A stretch of 64,000 bases of DNA from Candidatus Bathyarchaeota archaeon (GCA_005888735.1 VBBN01000028.1:1-64000); one strand, 5' to 3'. Numbered from the stretch's first letter, positions 35,816-45,452 are shown. A program made the numbers and translations. Notes: generated from the letters alone by a model not told the origin.

Positions 35816-37918
35816 ATGGCTGAGAAGCCTCGGAGTGTGGTTCCTTTCGAGACCCCGAAACGTCCTGTCACGGATGAGTATCACAGCGTGAGGGTTGTTG
35901 ATGATTATCGTTGGTTGGAGGATTTGAATGACCCGGAGGTTCGCAGGTGGAATGAGGAGCAGAGCAAGTACAGTCGTGGTGTTCTAGATGCTCTGCCCAT
36001 GAGGGAAAAGGTCCGCGAACGCGTTGCTGCATTGTACGGCGCGTCCTCTGCGGATTATCCCGATGTCAAGTTTGTAGGTGGCCGGTTTTTCGGGTTGAAG
36101 TTTCAACCGCCTAAGGAGCAGAGGTTCTTGGTTACTCTCGGGTCTGTGGATGATGCTGGTTCGGAGAAGGTTGTCGTTGACCCTAACAAGTTGGACAGTC
36201 GGGGGACGACTGCTATTGACTGGTATGTTCCGTCCTTGGACGGACGCCTGATCGCGGTTTCCCTGTCCCGGGGTGGGAGTGAGGAGGGAACGTTGCACGT
36301 GTACGAGGTGGAGACTGGGAGGGAACTCTCGGATTTCATTCCACGGGTGAACTATCCGACAGGCGGCGGAAGCGTGGCCTGGAACGCGGAGGGGAGCGGG
36401 CTCTACTATACGCGGTACCCGAGGGCTGGAGAGCGTCAGGTGGAGAACCTCAACTTCTACCAGCAAGTCTACCACCACTGGCTGGGTACGCCAACCATAG
36501 AGGACTCGTACGTGATCGGGAAGGAATTCCCGCGTATCGCTGAGATACGGCTCAGCAGCACGGAGGATGGTAGCTACTTGCTTGCTACCGTGGCGAATGG
36601 TGATGGTGGAGAGTTCGCACACTACCTTATGGACCCGTACGGCACGTGGGCGCAGGTTACCCAGTTCGGTGACCAGGTTACTGGGGCGGTGCTGGGGCGT
36701 GATGGCTGTCTGTATCTATTGTCCCGGAAGAATGCGCCGAAGGGCCGGATTCTCAAACTAGCACTGTCAGACCCGGAACTCTCCCGCGCTAGGACTGTCG
36801 TGGAGGAGGGTGCTGGCTCGATTGACAGTTTTGAGCCAGCCCGGAATCGCTTGTACGTTGTCGAAGTGGACGGGGGTCCGTCGTTGATTCGTGTCTATGA
36901 TTTGGAGGGGCGAGCTGAGAAGCCTGTTCCCGGAGAGCCTGTCAGCGCAGTCTGGAAAGTGTTGAGGCTTGACGGTGACGTGATTCTCTTCCGAGAAGAG
37001 AGCTTCGTCACACCACCAGCCTGGTACCGGTACGAGCCCTCGACAGGGAAGTCAGTGCGGACCGCGCTGTTTGTCACCTCCCCGGAAAGCTTTGACGATT
37101 ACGAGGTGGTCCGAGAGTTCGCTACGTCAAAGGACGGAACCAAGGTTCCATTGAACATTATCCGGGCGAAGGGTGTCAAGCTGGACGGCAAGAACCCGAC
37201 GATTCTCGGCGGATACGGCGGCTATGGGATTAGTCTGAAGCCGTACTTCAGGATTCGCAGGCGGGTCTGGCTAGAACAGGGCGGTGTCATAGCGATTGCT
37301 AACTTGCGTGGTGGCGGGGAGTATGGCGAGGACTGGCACAAAGCTGGGAACCTGACCCGGAAACAGAACGTGTTCGACGATTTCGTCGCGTGTGCTAAAC
37401 ACTTGGTCGAAGCTGGGTACATGAGCGCGTCGAGGCTGGCGATTGAGGGTGGGAGCAATGGTGGCTTGTTGATGGGGGCTGTGTTGACGCAGCACCCGGA
37501 GCTGTCTCAGGCCGTGGTCTCGTTTGTTGGTATTTATGATATGTTGCGTGTTGAGCTGGACCCTAATGGCGCGTTTAACGTGACCGAGTTTGGGACCGTG
37601 AAGGACCCAGAGCAGTTCCGGGCCCTGTACGCTTATTCGCCGTACCATCATGTGACGGACGGAACCAAGTACCCTGCGATTCTGTTCATGACAGGGGAGA
37701 ATGATGGGCGGGTGAACCCTGCTCATTCACGGAAGATGATGGCGCGTCTGCAGGCCGCCAACGGGTCCGATAGGCCGATTCTGCTGCGGACAAGCGCAAC
37801 CTCGGGACATGGCGTGGATACGGGGCTCAACGAGCAGGTCGCGGAGGACGCGGACGAGTACGCGTTTCTACTGGACCAGCTCAGGGTGGACTACAAGCCG
37901 CGCGTGAACAGCGAATAG
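35816..37918 (+). CDS. Prolyl oligopeptidase family serine peptidase (S9)
   Basis: The ATG at 35816 gives 700 residues. An N-terminal arm and seven-bladed propeller (to about 420) precede an alpha/beta-hydrolase domain. The catalytic triad is visible: Ser in GGSNGGLLMG at about 547, Asp in ENDGRVNP at about 630 and His in TSGHGVDTG at about 664. The YDMLRVE and EFGTVKDPEQF stretches are typical of S9A enzymes, which cut short peptides after proline. No signal peptide is present, so it acts in the cytoplasm. The 380 bases after it contain no gene. Confidence 0.93.
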   Translation: MAEKPRSVVPFETPKRPVTDEYHSVRVVDDYRWLEDLNDPEVRRWNEEQSKYSRGVLDALPMREKVRERVAALYGASSADYPDVKFVGGRFFGLKFQPPKEQRFLVTLGSVDDAGSEKVVVDPNKLDSRGTTAIDWYVPSLDGRLIAVSLSRGGSEEGTLHVYEVETGRELSDFIPRVNYPTGGGSVAWNAEGSGLYYTRYPRAGERQVENLNFYQQVYHHWLGTPTIEDSYVIGKEFPRIAEIRLSSTEDGSYLLATVANGDGGEFAHYLMDPYGTWAQVTQFGDQVTGAVLGRDGCLYLLSRKNAPKGRILKLALSDPELSRARTVVEEGAGSIDSFEPARNRLYVVEVDGGPSLIRVYDLEGRAEKPVPGEPVSAVWKVLRLDGDVILFREESFVTPPAWYRYEPSTGKSVRTALFVTSPESFDDYEVVREFATSKDGTKVPLNIIRAKGVKLDGKNPTILGGYGGYGISLKPYFRIRRRVWLEQGGVIAIANLRGGGEYGEDWHKAGNLTRKQNVFDDFVACAKHLVEAGYMSASRLAIEGGSNGGLLMGAVLTQHPELSQAVVSFVGIYDMLRVELDPNGAFNVTEFGTVKDPEQFRALYAYSPYHHVTDGTKYPAILFMTGENDGRVNPAHSRKMMARLQAANGSDRPILLRTSATSGHGVDTGLNEQVAEDADEYAFLLDQLRVDYKPRVNSE

Positions 37919-38300
37919 GTGTGGCGGTTTCGTTCGGGTTCAGTGATCTGTTTGTTCGGGCTCGCGGATGGGAGACAGCGACCCCCCCGGGCCCATTGAG
38001 AATGTTTGACTTTTTTCGACATGTTTCCCCTGACGAGTGCCTTCCGGGCCTAGCGTGGCGGCTAGGCGAGCGGAAGGAACTCTCAAGCGGCTTGTGGAAA
38101 GAGAGCGGGCTAAGCTCCCCGGCAAACCCCTTTTCTCCGTGCACGCCTAACTAGTGCTCGATGACAGAGGGTCTGAGGCTGCCAACGGTTCATGTAGGCC
38201 TATCCTAGGGCGGACGAGTGCAGTCTCAGGCCACGTTACCCGAAACTTCTCCCCGACTTCAAAGCATCCTGTACTCGTGAAGGGACGATTCATCACAGGG
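37919..38300. other. Gene-free gap
   Basis: No convincing protein, RNA or repeat is visible between the peptidase and the zinc finger gene. A run CCCCCCCGGGCCC lies near 37983 and a T-rich tract near 38010. Confidence 0.4.
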
Positions 38301-38516
38301 CTAACTTTTGTGCTGCTGGGTGTGTGTTGAAAAGGCTGCTAGGGATTCGAATCTTGTCCCGCATGTTGGACATGAGTAATGGGAGGTTCCCGTGCCGTGC
38401 ACTTTAGCGTGCTCTCTCAGCTCCTCGGCTGATTTGAAGGCACCGGAACAGGTATAGCAATCGTACTGCACTGTTGTCGTTTCTGTCGGAGCTAACGCTA
38501 TTCCACCTTCGCACAT
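38301..38516 (-). CDS. Two-finger C2H2 zinc finger protein
   Basis: The 71-residue protein has two classical C2H2 fingers in tandem: YDCYTCSGAFKSAEELREH with AKVHG, and YSCPTCGTRFESLAAFSTH with TQQH, each with Cys-x2-Cys, twelve spacers, and His-x3-His (the second pair with His-x4-His). The hydrophobic Phe and Leu core positions are in place. Small C2H2 proteins in archaea are thought to bind DNA. A T/A-rich box about 25 bases before its ATG (ATTTTTATTC read on the minus strand) suggests a leaderless transcript. Confidence 0.85.
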   Translation of the reverse strand: MCEGGIALAPTETTTVQYDCYTCSGAFKSAEELREHAKVHGTGTSHYSCPTCGTRFESLAAFSTHTQQHKS

Positions 38517-38721
38517 GTAAGTACGCCTTTTGCGAATAAAAATGGTTGGTTTCTAGACGATTAATTTGTGTTCTAATTTACTATAAGCGGTTCGAGTATC
38601 GATTTTCCGGGAGAGGGTAGCACTAAGTCTCAACGACGGCCATCGTCTCGAAGGTCCGTCTTGGAGCGAGGAGTGGTTCTTCGTCCAGCAGAGGGTATAG
38701 GGCCACCACGACGGCATCGGC

Positions 38722-38973
38722 TTACCCTAGCCCTCCCGCTCTAGGCATGCTCTCGGCTGATCTGACGTGTCCGAGAAGTTTCGCGGCGTCCTTCCAACAA
38801 TTCTGGTGGTAGAAGGCGATCACCATGTCCGGCGTGAAGGATGGAGTCATGTGGCTGTGGACTGTTCCGACGACGACCCTGCAAGCTCTCTCTAGGTCGT
38901 TGATGGTCTTCCCGCAAAGCCCGCACATTCCGTCGGCGTTCCCCGCCACAACGGTCGGGGGGTCCTTTCTCAA
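38722..38973 (-). CDS. Small Cys/His protein, probably zinc-binding
   Basis: From TTG 38973 there are 83 residues. CGLCGKTINDLERAC, a His in HSHMTP and HQNCW form a set of ligands that could hold zinc. The same frame stays open upstream and looks protein-like (VENKQLASRDPYACIIHLL), but has no ATG, GTG or TTG before the TAA near 39050, so the true start is unclear. No named family recognised. Confidence 0.5.
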   Translation of the reverse strand: MRKDPPTVVAGNADGMCGLCGKTINDLERACRVVVGTVHSHMTPSFTPDMVIAFYHQNCWKDAAKLLGHVRSAESMPRAGGLG

Positions 38974-39136
38974 GAGGCTATCCCGGAGGCCGACCTGTTC
39001 AAGCAGGTGAATGATGCAGGCATAGGGGTCCCTGCTGGCGAGCTGTTTATTCTCAACGAACGGTTATTAACGGTTGAGGTGGAGATGAACATTACAGCGT
39101 TGACCCCGGGAGCTTGAGTGTGTCGACCTAGTTGAG

Positions 39137-39529
39137 TCATTCCTCGCGTTTCGGTGATGTAATGTAGATCGAGTCGTCGATGCTGGGACCGTGTCTGGGC
39201 CTTAGAAGGTCGCTGATCACTCTCTCCTTCAACAGAGCGATTTGGTCTCTTAGAGACTCGCCGAAGGTGAAACCGGCCCTTTGAGAATATTCTTTGTAGA
39301 GTTCGGTCACTGTCTTGTAAACAAGGACCCGGGCGGGGTTTCCGAAGGACCTCGTTAGGACTTCGACCACGTCGTCGAACCTGCTGGAGATTTCCGACTG
39401 TCGGATCCCGTTTCTCTCCAGTAACTGGAGTATCTCATCCTTGACGGTCCGCCCGAGCATGTCTTCGACGACCGTAATGAAACACCTGTTCATGGTCGTT
39501 TGAAACGTTTCTACTATCGGCGGCCGCAT
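39137..39529 (-). CDS. Hypothetical conserved-looking helical protein
   Basis: The 130-residue protein is predicted to be all-helical, with charged heptad-like segments (DEILQLLERNGIRQSEISS, FTFGESLRDQIALLKERV). An N-terminal part has DMLGRTVKDEI and the C-terminal tail is disordered. It resembles small archaeal regulators of unknown function, but I see no diagnostic motif. It has no membrane helix. Confidence 0.55.
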   Translation of the reverse strand: MRPPIVETFQTTMNRCFITVVEDMLGRTVKDEILQLLERNGIRQSEISSRFDDVVEVLTRSFGNPARVLVYKTVTELYKEYSQRAGFTFGESLRDQIALLKERVISDLLRPRHGPSIDDSIYITSPKREE

Positions 39530-39712
39530 TGAGGAACCACTGTGGCAGGTGTCACTTCTTGACTTGCACGTTAAGCGTAGTGTAACAGAGGCCTGTCAAA
39601 ACGGGGCACGGGGCACGGCCGGAGTGTCACCCTAAAGAGGAGGGCTGGGTTGAACTCGACTCTTATCCACGTGCGGTTTCACTCTTGTAAGTCGAGTGAG
39701 AGGGGAAGGGTA

Positions 39713-40018
39713 GTGGGAAAGACTACTGGTTTCAAGGAAGCTACCTTCATCGAGGGAAAACTCGTGCGTATCGCGAAAAGTAAGATAGAATTCCTCTCGA
39801 AAGATGAGACAGGTGGACTGGCAATAGTCACGGCAAAACTAGGCGAAGGTGTGAACGTCGATCTTGATCACGTGGGTGAGGAGGTGAGAGCAGTTATTGT
39901 GGACGGGAGGGTGGCTAGAATTACTCGTTTGACGCCGAAACCACGCGAGAAGCCGCGGCAGGAACCGTTTGAGACCTCGAGTGTTCCTAGTGAGTTAGGG
40001 ACAGACCTGGCTGACTAG
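39713..40018 (+). CDS. Small beta-rich protein of unknown function
   Basis: The GTG at 39713 is preceded at a good distance by GAGAGGGGAAGGG, which favours this start over the TTG at 39650. The product has about 101 residues. The first 75 form alternating strands (FIEGKLVRIAKSKIEFLS, VRAVIVDGRVARITRL) like a small barrel. The tail is proline/charge-rich. Not recognised. Confidence 0.5.
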   Translation: MGKTTGFKEATFIEGKLVRIAKSKIEFLSKDETGGLAIVTAKLGEGVNVDLDHVGEEVRAVIVDGRVARITRLTPKPREKPRQEPFETSSVPSELGTDLAD

Positions 40019-40195
40019 CTTCCCTCGACGGAACCGTTCGGGGCGAAAAGTCGACACTGTTGTAGTTTTTTCTCTCCCCAAATGATCTTCAGCGTGAAAT
40101 AGTGGGCACAAAACCTCTCTGTCTAAGTCAAGCCTAGGCCTCTGTTACAGGCTTCCTTTTGCCCGCCGTTACGACACTAGCCCTTGGTGGGGCTG

Positions 40196-41431
40196 ATGCC
40201 TTCCTTTCGGCGTTCTCGAAAAGGAGTGAGCACAATCGTCGCCGAGCTTTTGATGGTTCTCATCGTAATCATCATGTCAGCCACGGCTTTCATCTGGGCG
40301 GTCCCTGTTTTCCAGTCCACCACAAGTGGGGACAACTCCAACCTTGCCTTCCAGGAACACTTCCAGACGATAACGGGTTCGTTTGCATCATTCGTTGCAT
40401 CCATACCGGAGACCGTTCAGTCGAGTCCCGGTCCATTTACTCCCTACCAGACATGCTCCGCATCCTCACCGGTAACCTCGCCTACCTCGGCAAACATTTT
40501 CGTCCCCGTAAACGGGGTGTGCAGCATCACAGCATCCGTTGGAAACGTCTACGTGTCCCCTGGCGGTAACCTGACGGTCGTCGGTGCAACTATCAACGGA
40601 GACTTGTACGGCGACAACTCGCTAGCCGTCAACCTGAGCAACGTACATGTTGTCGGTTGGACCCACATGTCCAACGTCCAGAATGTGGTCATTGTTGGAA
40701 GCTTCCTCAACACTTCCGGCAACATGTCACACTGCACCGATGCCTGTGGCAGTGCTATGTATGAAGGTGGCCGGGGCCTCTTTACAATGGTCAACACAAT
40801 TGTGACTGGACAGGTCGAGTCCGAGGTCAGTCACTACGCCACAGTTACAGGCAATACCATTTCCGGGAGACTGGAGGTTGAAAGCGCGGACTTTGGCCAG
40901 ATCGCGAACAACTATATCGGTGGCGTTCTCGACCTTGACCAGAATGGTGTAATCGTAATCTCCGGAAATACTGTAAGCAGCAATCTTCTCTACGGCACCA
41001 ACGGCTGGTGCAGCACTGGGTTCAACACCATCTCCGGTTCGACCAGTGGCAGTTGCGTTGGCAATCTCTCGGTTGATATCTTGAACACCGGGGATATACC
41101 TGTGAAGCTCGTTACAATCTACGTGTCCAACGCCCCCTTGGCGGGTGGTCTTTCGTGGGGTCTTCTCTCGGGAAAACAGGTCCAGTGTGGAAATGTGCTG
41201 GCTTCGACCTGCACGATTCTTCCTATCATAATTCCTGTGGGTGAGATGGCTCGTATTACGATGGGCTGGACCCCGCCGTCGACGACTTACCCGCTTCCTT
41301 GGAACTACATCTACTTCACGTTCGTCTCGCGATATCTGAACTTTGTAGACGGGTATCTCTACTTCACATACGGGCTAGGGGTGCAAGTCCCGTCGCGGCT
41401 TGAGAACAGGGTATGTCCGCCCTGCATCTAG
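40196..41431 (+). CDS. Pilin-leader protein with beta-helix body
   Basis: The 411-residue protein starts MPSFRRSRKGVSTIVAELLM, an archaeal type IV pilin N-terminus: basic leader, Lys-Gly cleavage site and hydrophobic assembly helix. The long mature part (about 100-290) is a chain of short repeats such as GNVYVSPGGNLTVVGATI and GNTISGRLEVESADFGQI, the look of a right-handed beta-helix or bactofilin-like shell. A last beta-domain with NAPLAGG follows. Typical archaeal pilins are 130-200 residues, so this may be an adhesive pilus subunit. It is not in a visible pilus operon. Confidence 0.8.
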   Translation: MPSFRRSRKGVSTIVAELLMVLIVIIMSATAFIWAVPVFQSTTSGDNSNLAFQEHFQTITGSFASFVASIPETVQSSPGPFTPYQTCSASSPVTSPTSANIFVPVNGVCSITASVGNVYVSPGGNLTVVGATINGDLYGDNSLAVNLSNVHVVGWTHMSNVQNVVIVGSFLNTSGNMSHCTDACGSAMYEGGRGLFTMVNTIVTGQVESEVSHYATVTGNTISGRLEVESADFGQIANNYIGGVLDLDQNGVIVISGNTVSSNLLYGTNGWCSTGFNTISGSTSGSCVGNLSVDILNTGDIPVKLVTIYVSNAPLAGGLSWGLLSGKQVQCGNVLASTCTILPIIIPVGEMARITMGWTPPSTTYPLPWNYIYFTFVSRYLNFVDGYLYFTYGLGVQVPSRLENRVCPPCI

Positions 41432-41537
41432 TCCCCTATTTCTGTGGTCTAGATCTTCTCTTTTCGAGCGAGAGGGCAGCAGGCCTCACCAAACATAACT
41501 GTTGCAGAAAAGAAAGTGCCTGGAACTAAGTTCCGCG

Positions 41538-42116
41538 TTACTCGTGGCTTTTTCGAGGCTTAGTTCCAGTTTGCTTCTCGATGCTGCGAAGGTTGACCTC
41601 CCTTACGAATGCCTCTGTGATGAAGTCGAGGGCGTCAATCTTCTCCTGCATTAGAATATCGGTTATCTTCAGCGGGTGCTCGGGGATCAGGAGGTTGTCG
41701 TTTGAGGCCACGAAGTGCTCCCAGTTTATTCCTACGTCGAGAATTGTATCTGCGAGTTCTTCGTCTGTTAGAGTAGCGGTCTTGGCTTGGTTGACGAAGT
41801 TTTGAAATTCCTCGTCAGGGACTTGTAGGTCTGCTACTGTCCGAATCGGCTTGGGAGTCGTTCCCCCAAGCTCGTGGGCGAGAACGTGTGCGATAAAAGT
41901 GAAGTTTTCAATCTCGGTGAAGTGTTTCATCCGCATTTCTAGAGGTGTATCCCCTATGGGATTGGAGTCAGGAAACTCTGAGATTTGGGGAGCTCCTGTT
42001 TGCGGGTCGTTGAAGCGGAAGACTCTTGATAGTTTCAGCTGGTTCGTCCGGTTAATGTTTTTGCCCGAAGATTCTAGTTCAGTCCACGACTCTCGTTCCT
42101 TAGTTTCTGCGGCCAT
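41538..42116 (-). CDS. Hypothetical acidic protein beside a B-family polymerase
   Basis: The 192-residue soluble protein is acidic and mostly helical (EIENFTFIAHVLAHEL, MQEKIDALDFITEAFVREVN). It is encoded downstream of the polymerase gene on the same strand after a 130-base gap. I do not recognise it. Its position suggests a possible functional link to the polymerase, such as a processivity or priming partner, but only context supports that. Confidence 0.5.
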   Translation of the reverse strand: MAAETKERESWTELESSGKNINRTNQLKLSRVFRFNDPQTGAPQISEFPDSNPIGDTPLEMRMKHFTEIENFTFIAHVLAHELGGTTPKPIRTVADLQVPDEEFQNFVNQAKTATLTDEELADTILDVGINWEHFVASNDNLLIPEHPLKITDILMQEKIDALDFITEAFVREVNLRSIEKQTGTKPRKSHE

Positions 42117-42248
42117 GTTTCAACCCCCTCTGTTACGGTTGCGGTGTTCATTTCTGATTTGTCACCCGCGCTTCGACTCGGCGGTTGAGTGTGGAGTGTT
42201 GTACGGTTAGGGAATGAGTAGACCAATGGTTCACCTTTCAACACTGTC

Positions 42249-44090
42249 TCACTGTTTCTCGTTCGGCTCTGTGAATTCTGAAAGACTTGTGTCCGCTCTT
42301 GTGACGAGTTTGATGCCCATGGGTTCGAGTGTTTGTGATAGCGAGCTTGTCAGGTTGCGAACGTAGTCCTCTGCGTTTACTTCGATGCTTCTCGTTTGGG
42401 ATAGTGGTTTGACTGTGAAGGTTCGTCCCTGGTGCTTGAAAGGGTAGACTTTGACAAAGCCTACTGTGTCTCCCCTGGAGATTCGTGTTCCTTTCTCTCT
42501 GAGGAGCTGGGCTGCTTGGTAGGGCTGGGGCATGGTCTTGGCTTTTGACTCAGCCACGGGGTCCTCGCGGATTTCGACCTTGTATTCTAGGTCTTCTACT
42601 GGAATTTGGCCTCTTCTGAGCCTGTCGAAGGCCTCTTTGACGACTGTTCGAACTTGCTGCTTGGCCTGCTCGAAGGCTTCTGGGGAGCCGCGTCCCTGGG
42701 AGAGTGCTGTGAGGCAGTCTTGGAAGGTGTTGAGGAAGAAGCGTGGGCTGTTCGACTTGGCCACTGTGAGTCCTTTGATCTCGGGTCTTCCGTCTGGTAG
42801 TATGCCGAAGTAGGCTTTCATGGCGGTGCTGAGGACGCAGACTGCGTATTGGCGGTCGTGGGCCAGTTCTAGCCCGAACTTTCCTTGGACTTGTTGGATG
42901 AACTGTTTGACGTCTTGTTCTGTGGGGTTGTCGAGGAAGACGCTGTCAGTGTCGCCGTACTTGGGCCGGAGACCCTTGTCCTTGGCCATGTCGAAGGTGG
43001 TTTGTAGAACGTGACGGCCGTAGGCTGTGATGGCTTCGCCCAGTAGTGGGCTGGCTAGTCCGTGGATTCTTATCGTGACTCCGTAGCTTGAGACGAGGAA
43101 GAGTTTGAGAATCGCTGTTGCAGCTTTGGCGATCTTGTAGTCTTCTGAATCATGTGGGAGGGTCTTGGTGAGCGGTTTGAAGTGGCGTATGCGGAGGTCG
43201 CGTAGGCTGCCGATTATTGCGCTGTAGATTCCTCGCCGTCTGGTGCAGATGTGGTAGTCTAGACCGGGGACGATGTTGCCTTGGCACTCTGTGTGGGGGC
43301 ACTTGACTGTTTCGTAGCTGAGATTGTATTGGTCTATGATGCCAGGGTAGAGGCTTTCGAAGTCTAGGACGACCATGTTGAAGTAGGTTCCCGACTCGGG
43401 GGTGATTGTGAGGGCGCCTGTGACAGATTTCTTGGTACTTCCGAGACGTAGCTCCTCTGTGTTGGGGATGAGGATGTTGTGGGTGCGGTAGTACGTGTGG
43501 AGGATGCTGCGTATCCATTCGCTAACGTTGTGGCTCCGGTAGGTTCGGGTTAGTGGAAGGTTGGCTAGGCGGCTTAGAGTCCAGGCTTTGTAGTACTCTT
43601 CCTCGGTAGAGTCTGAGTCTGTGAGGCCCAGGGTCCTGGCCGGGATTTTTGGGATGGGCTGGGTGGCATAGGCGTAGGCGTTTCGGAGGATTGAATGTTT
43701 CAAAGTGTCCTTGCTGTTGGCGTTGGGGAAGAGGGTGTTGAGGTGGGATTCTTGGCTGGGGCTCAATGGCGCGTGTGGGGTCCAGGTGTTGTCCTGGAAC
43801 TGGTGTGTTAGGCCGAAGCGTAAGCCTTTGTCGTACGCGTAGCCTAGCGCTGGGTCAAGGTCTAGCTCCCAGCCTTTGACGGTTCTAGGCCGGGTCTTGG
43901 TGTATGTGACTCTGGTGAGGGTTCTTTCTTGTTGGGTGAAGAGGTCTTGTTTCTTGACGGTGTTGTCTGTGGTTTGTCTGTCTGTGAGGAGGTAGGGTCG
44001 GTAGGCTAGGTCTGTCCAGATGATGGGTTGTTGGTCGCTTTCCCGGATTAGGGTGAGTGTTAAGCGGCTGTTGTTGTAGGCGGCGTCCAT
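42249..44090 (-). CDS. Family B DNA polymerase lacking the exonuclease domain
   Basis: The 613-residue protein holds the polymerase motifs of family B in order: motif A DFESLYPG at about 242, motif B KLFLVSSYGV at about 330 and motif C YGDTDSVF at about 376, with a thumb to the C-terminus. A short N-terminal domain (YRPYLLTD, GYAYDKGLRFGL) is present. After IPKIPARTLGLTD, where Exo I (DxE) should come, the sequence passes directly to the region that normally follows Exo III (LANLPLTRTYRSHNVSEWI). The loss is about 150-200 residues. It should synthesise without proofreading. A CPHTECQ...CTRRR Cys set lies in the palm. Confidence 0.8.
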   Translation of the reverse strand: MDAAYNNSRLTLTLIRESDQQPIIWTDLAYRPYLLTDRQTTDNTVKKQDLFTQQERTLTRVTYTKTRPRTVKGWELDLDPALGYAYDKGLRFGLTHQFQDNTWTPHAPLSPSQESHLNTLFPNANSKDTLKHSILRNAYAYATQPIPKIPARTLGLTDSDSTEEEYYKAWTLSRLANLPLTRTYRSHNVSEWIRSILHTYYRTHNILIPNTEELRLGSTKKSVTGALTITPESGTYFNMVVLDFESLYPGIIDQYNLSYETVKCPHTECQGNIVPGLDYHICTRRRGIYSAIIGSLRDLRIRHFKPLTKTLPHDSEDYKIAKAATAILKLFLVSSYGVTIRIHGLASPLLGEAITAYGRHVLQTTFDMAKDKGLRPKYGDTDSVFLDNPTEQDVKQFIQQVQGKFGLELAHDRQYAVCVLSTAMKAYFGILPDGRPEIKGLTVAKSNSPRFFLNTFQDCLTALSQGRGSPEAFEQAKQQVRTVVKEAFDRLRRGQIPVEDLEYKVEIREDPVAESKAKTMPQPYQAAQLLREKGTRISRGDTVGFVKVYPFKHQGRTFTVKPLSQTRSIEVNAEDYVRNLTSSLSQTLEPMGIKLVTRADTSLSEFTEPNEKQ

Positions 44091-44405
44091 GAGCCATGCT
44101 GGGCTGTCTGCGGGGTTGAAGCCAGCTCACCTGAAGGCCTGATCTTGTTCTGGTGCCAACCGGTTAACTAGGCGAGGCGCCTGTTTGTGGGCTCAATAAG
44201 GCTTGATGCCCGTTGTCACTGTGTCCTTCGTAGGACATGCGGGCTGACGGGCGTGAAGGGAGGGCTTGTCGGCGCGCCGAAATGGGCGGGGTCTGGCGCG
44301 CGAGACTCGAGTAGGCCCCGGGGGGTCTAGAAAGTTTTCACGCGAAAAAAGATTATCGCCAAAAAAGAGATTCTTCAAAAATGATTTCCATGTCTTCCCT
44401 GTTCA
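44091..44405. other. Upstream region of the polymerase, no gene seen
   Basis: Reading in frame above the polymerase ATG gives AGFNPADSPAWL and then TGA, so the gene could begin a little earlier only with an unusual start. The rest has no gene. The left part is GC-rich and the right part near 44335-44385 is A-rich, as for a promoter. Confidence 0.4.
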
Positions 44406-45452
44406 CTAGTCATGAACAGACACAGAAAGGCGTTGAAGTGCATGGAGGCGCATAATGGTTTTCTTGGTTCGAGATGGGCGGGTGCGTCTGCTGACTAGTT
44501 GGATGGCGAGTGGGATTGTGAAGCCTGCTAGTACGCCTATGAAGACGAGCCAAAGATGTGTTTGGACATAGTTTGCGGCTTGGCATGGGAGGCATGTTCC
44601 CGATTGTTCGGCTGGCTGGGATGTGGATGGTGGTGTTTGGGGTGTCGGGGGCGGGGGTTGTGGTGTTGGTGACGGGATTGGTGACGGCGAGGGGGACTGG
44701 GTCGTGTTGGCGAGTTGGACGGTGTACCAGTCGACGTTGAGTGTTTGGAAGGAGTAGCCTGCTGTTCCGACTTCGACTCCCATGAGCTGGTGTGGTGTGA
44801 CTGTGGGTATGTTCCAGTTGGTTGCTGCGTTTTGGAATTGTGTTTCAATGTTGAAGCTTGTCAGGTTGCCTTGTTGGCCGGGCTGGAGTTGGTCTAGGAC
44901 TGTGTCGTATCCGTAGCTGTTGTGTGCGTCGTAGGTGTTTTCTGTTCCGGGCGTGGTGTCTGTTCCGTTTATGTTTTCTGCTAGGCGTGCTTCTGTGTCG
45001 AACCATTGGTATGTGTGGCATCCTTGGTTGTCAAGGGTGGTGCTGCAGCCTTGGACTGTGCCGGTTGGCAGGTAGTAGTAGAGGCCGATGTAGATTTGGT
45101 AGCGTGAGCCGGGCTGTAAGGTTCTGTTCTGGAACTGGAGGGTGACGTTGATCATGTTGTATTGTAGGGGCTGGGTTGTGGGCTGGCCTTGCCAAGGAAA
45201 GCTGCCTACCTGCGCCGTGTCATAGTAACTGTTAGTGTAGCCGGTGGCGTTTGGGTTAGACTGGCGGGTCTCAAGGACGCCGTTGATTATGGCAGACGTG
45301 CTGGGAGGGACGGTGGAGAGATACCAGGAATTGTCGAAGGTTCCTTGGACGGGAAGGCTTGTGGCAGCCGGCAGGACGGAGAGAATTACTAGAGCTAGCA
45401 CTATTCCCGGTAGGACTTTGGAAGCGGGTATGCTACCTGCCGTACGCGCCAA
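44406..45452 (-). CDS. Secreted, membrane-anchored protein with proline-rich stalk
   Basis: The 348-residue protein has a signal peptide (to about residue 33), a beta-rich outer domain of 210 residues with paired Cys (GCSTTL, NQGCHT), a Ser/Pro-rich stalk at about 255-285, one membrane helix (LWLVFIGVLAGFTIPLAI) and a basic tail. Family not recognised. It is probably a surface receptor or structural protein. Its expression unit is unknown; the polymerase gene follows 315 bases downstream on the same strand. Confidence 0.7.
   Translation of the reverse strand: MARTAGSIPASKVLPGIVLALVILSVLPAATSLPVQGTFDNSWYLSTVPPSTSAIINGVLETRQSNPNATGYTNSYYDTAQVGSFPWQGQPTTQPLQYNMINVTLQFQNRTLQPGSRYQIYIGLYYYLPTGTVQGCSTTLDNQGCHTYQWFDTEARLAENINGTDTTPGTENTYDAHNSYGYDTVLDQLQPGQQGNLTSFNIETQFQNAATNWNIPTVTPHQLMGVEVGTAGYSFQTLNVDWYTVQLANTTQSPSPSPIPSPTPQPPPPTPQTPPSTSQPAEQSGTCLPCQAANYVQTHLWLVFIGVLAGFTIPLAIQLVSRRTRPSRTKKTIMRLHALQRLSVSVHD

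Noticed and set aside
43150-43518. Pro/His-rich ORFs opposite or shifted to the polymerase
   Set aside because: They are phase-shifted shadows of the polymerase gene, typical of GC-rich DNA.
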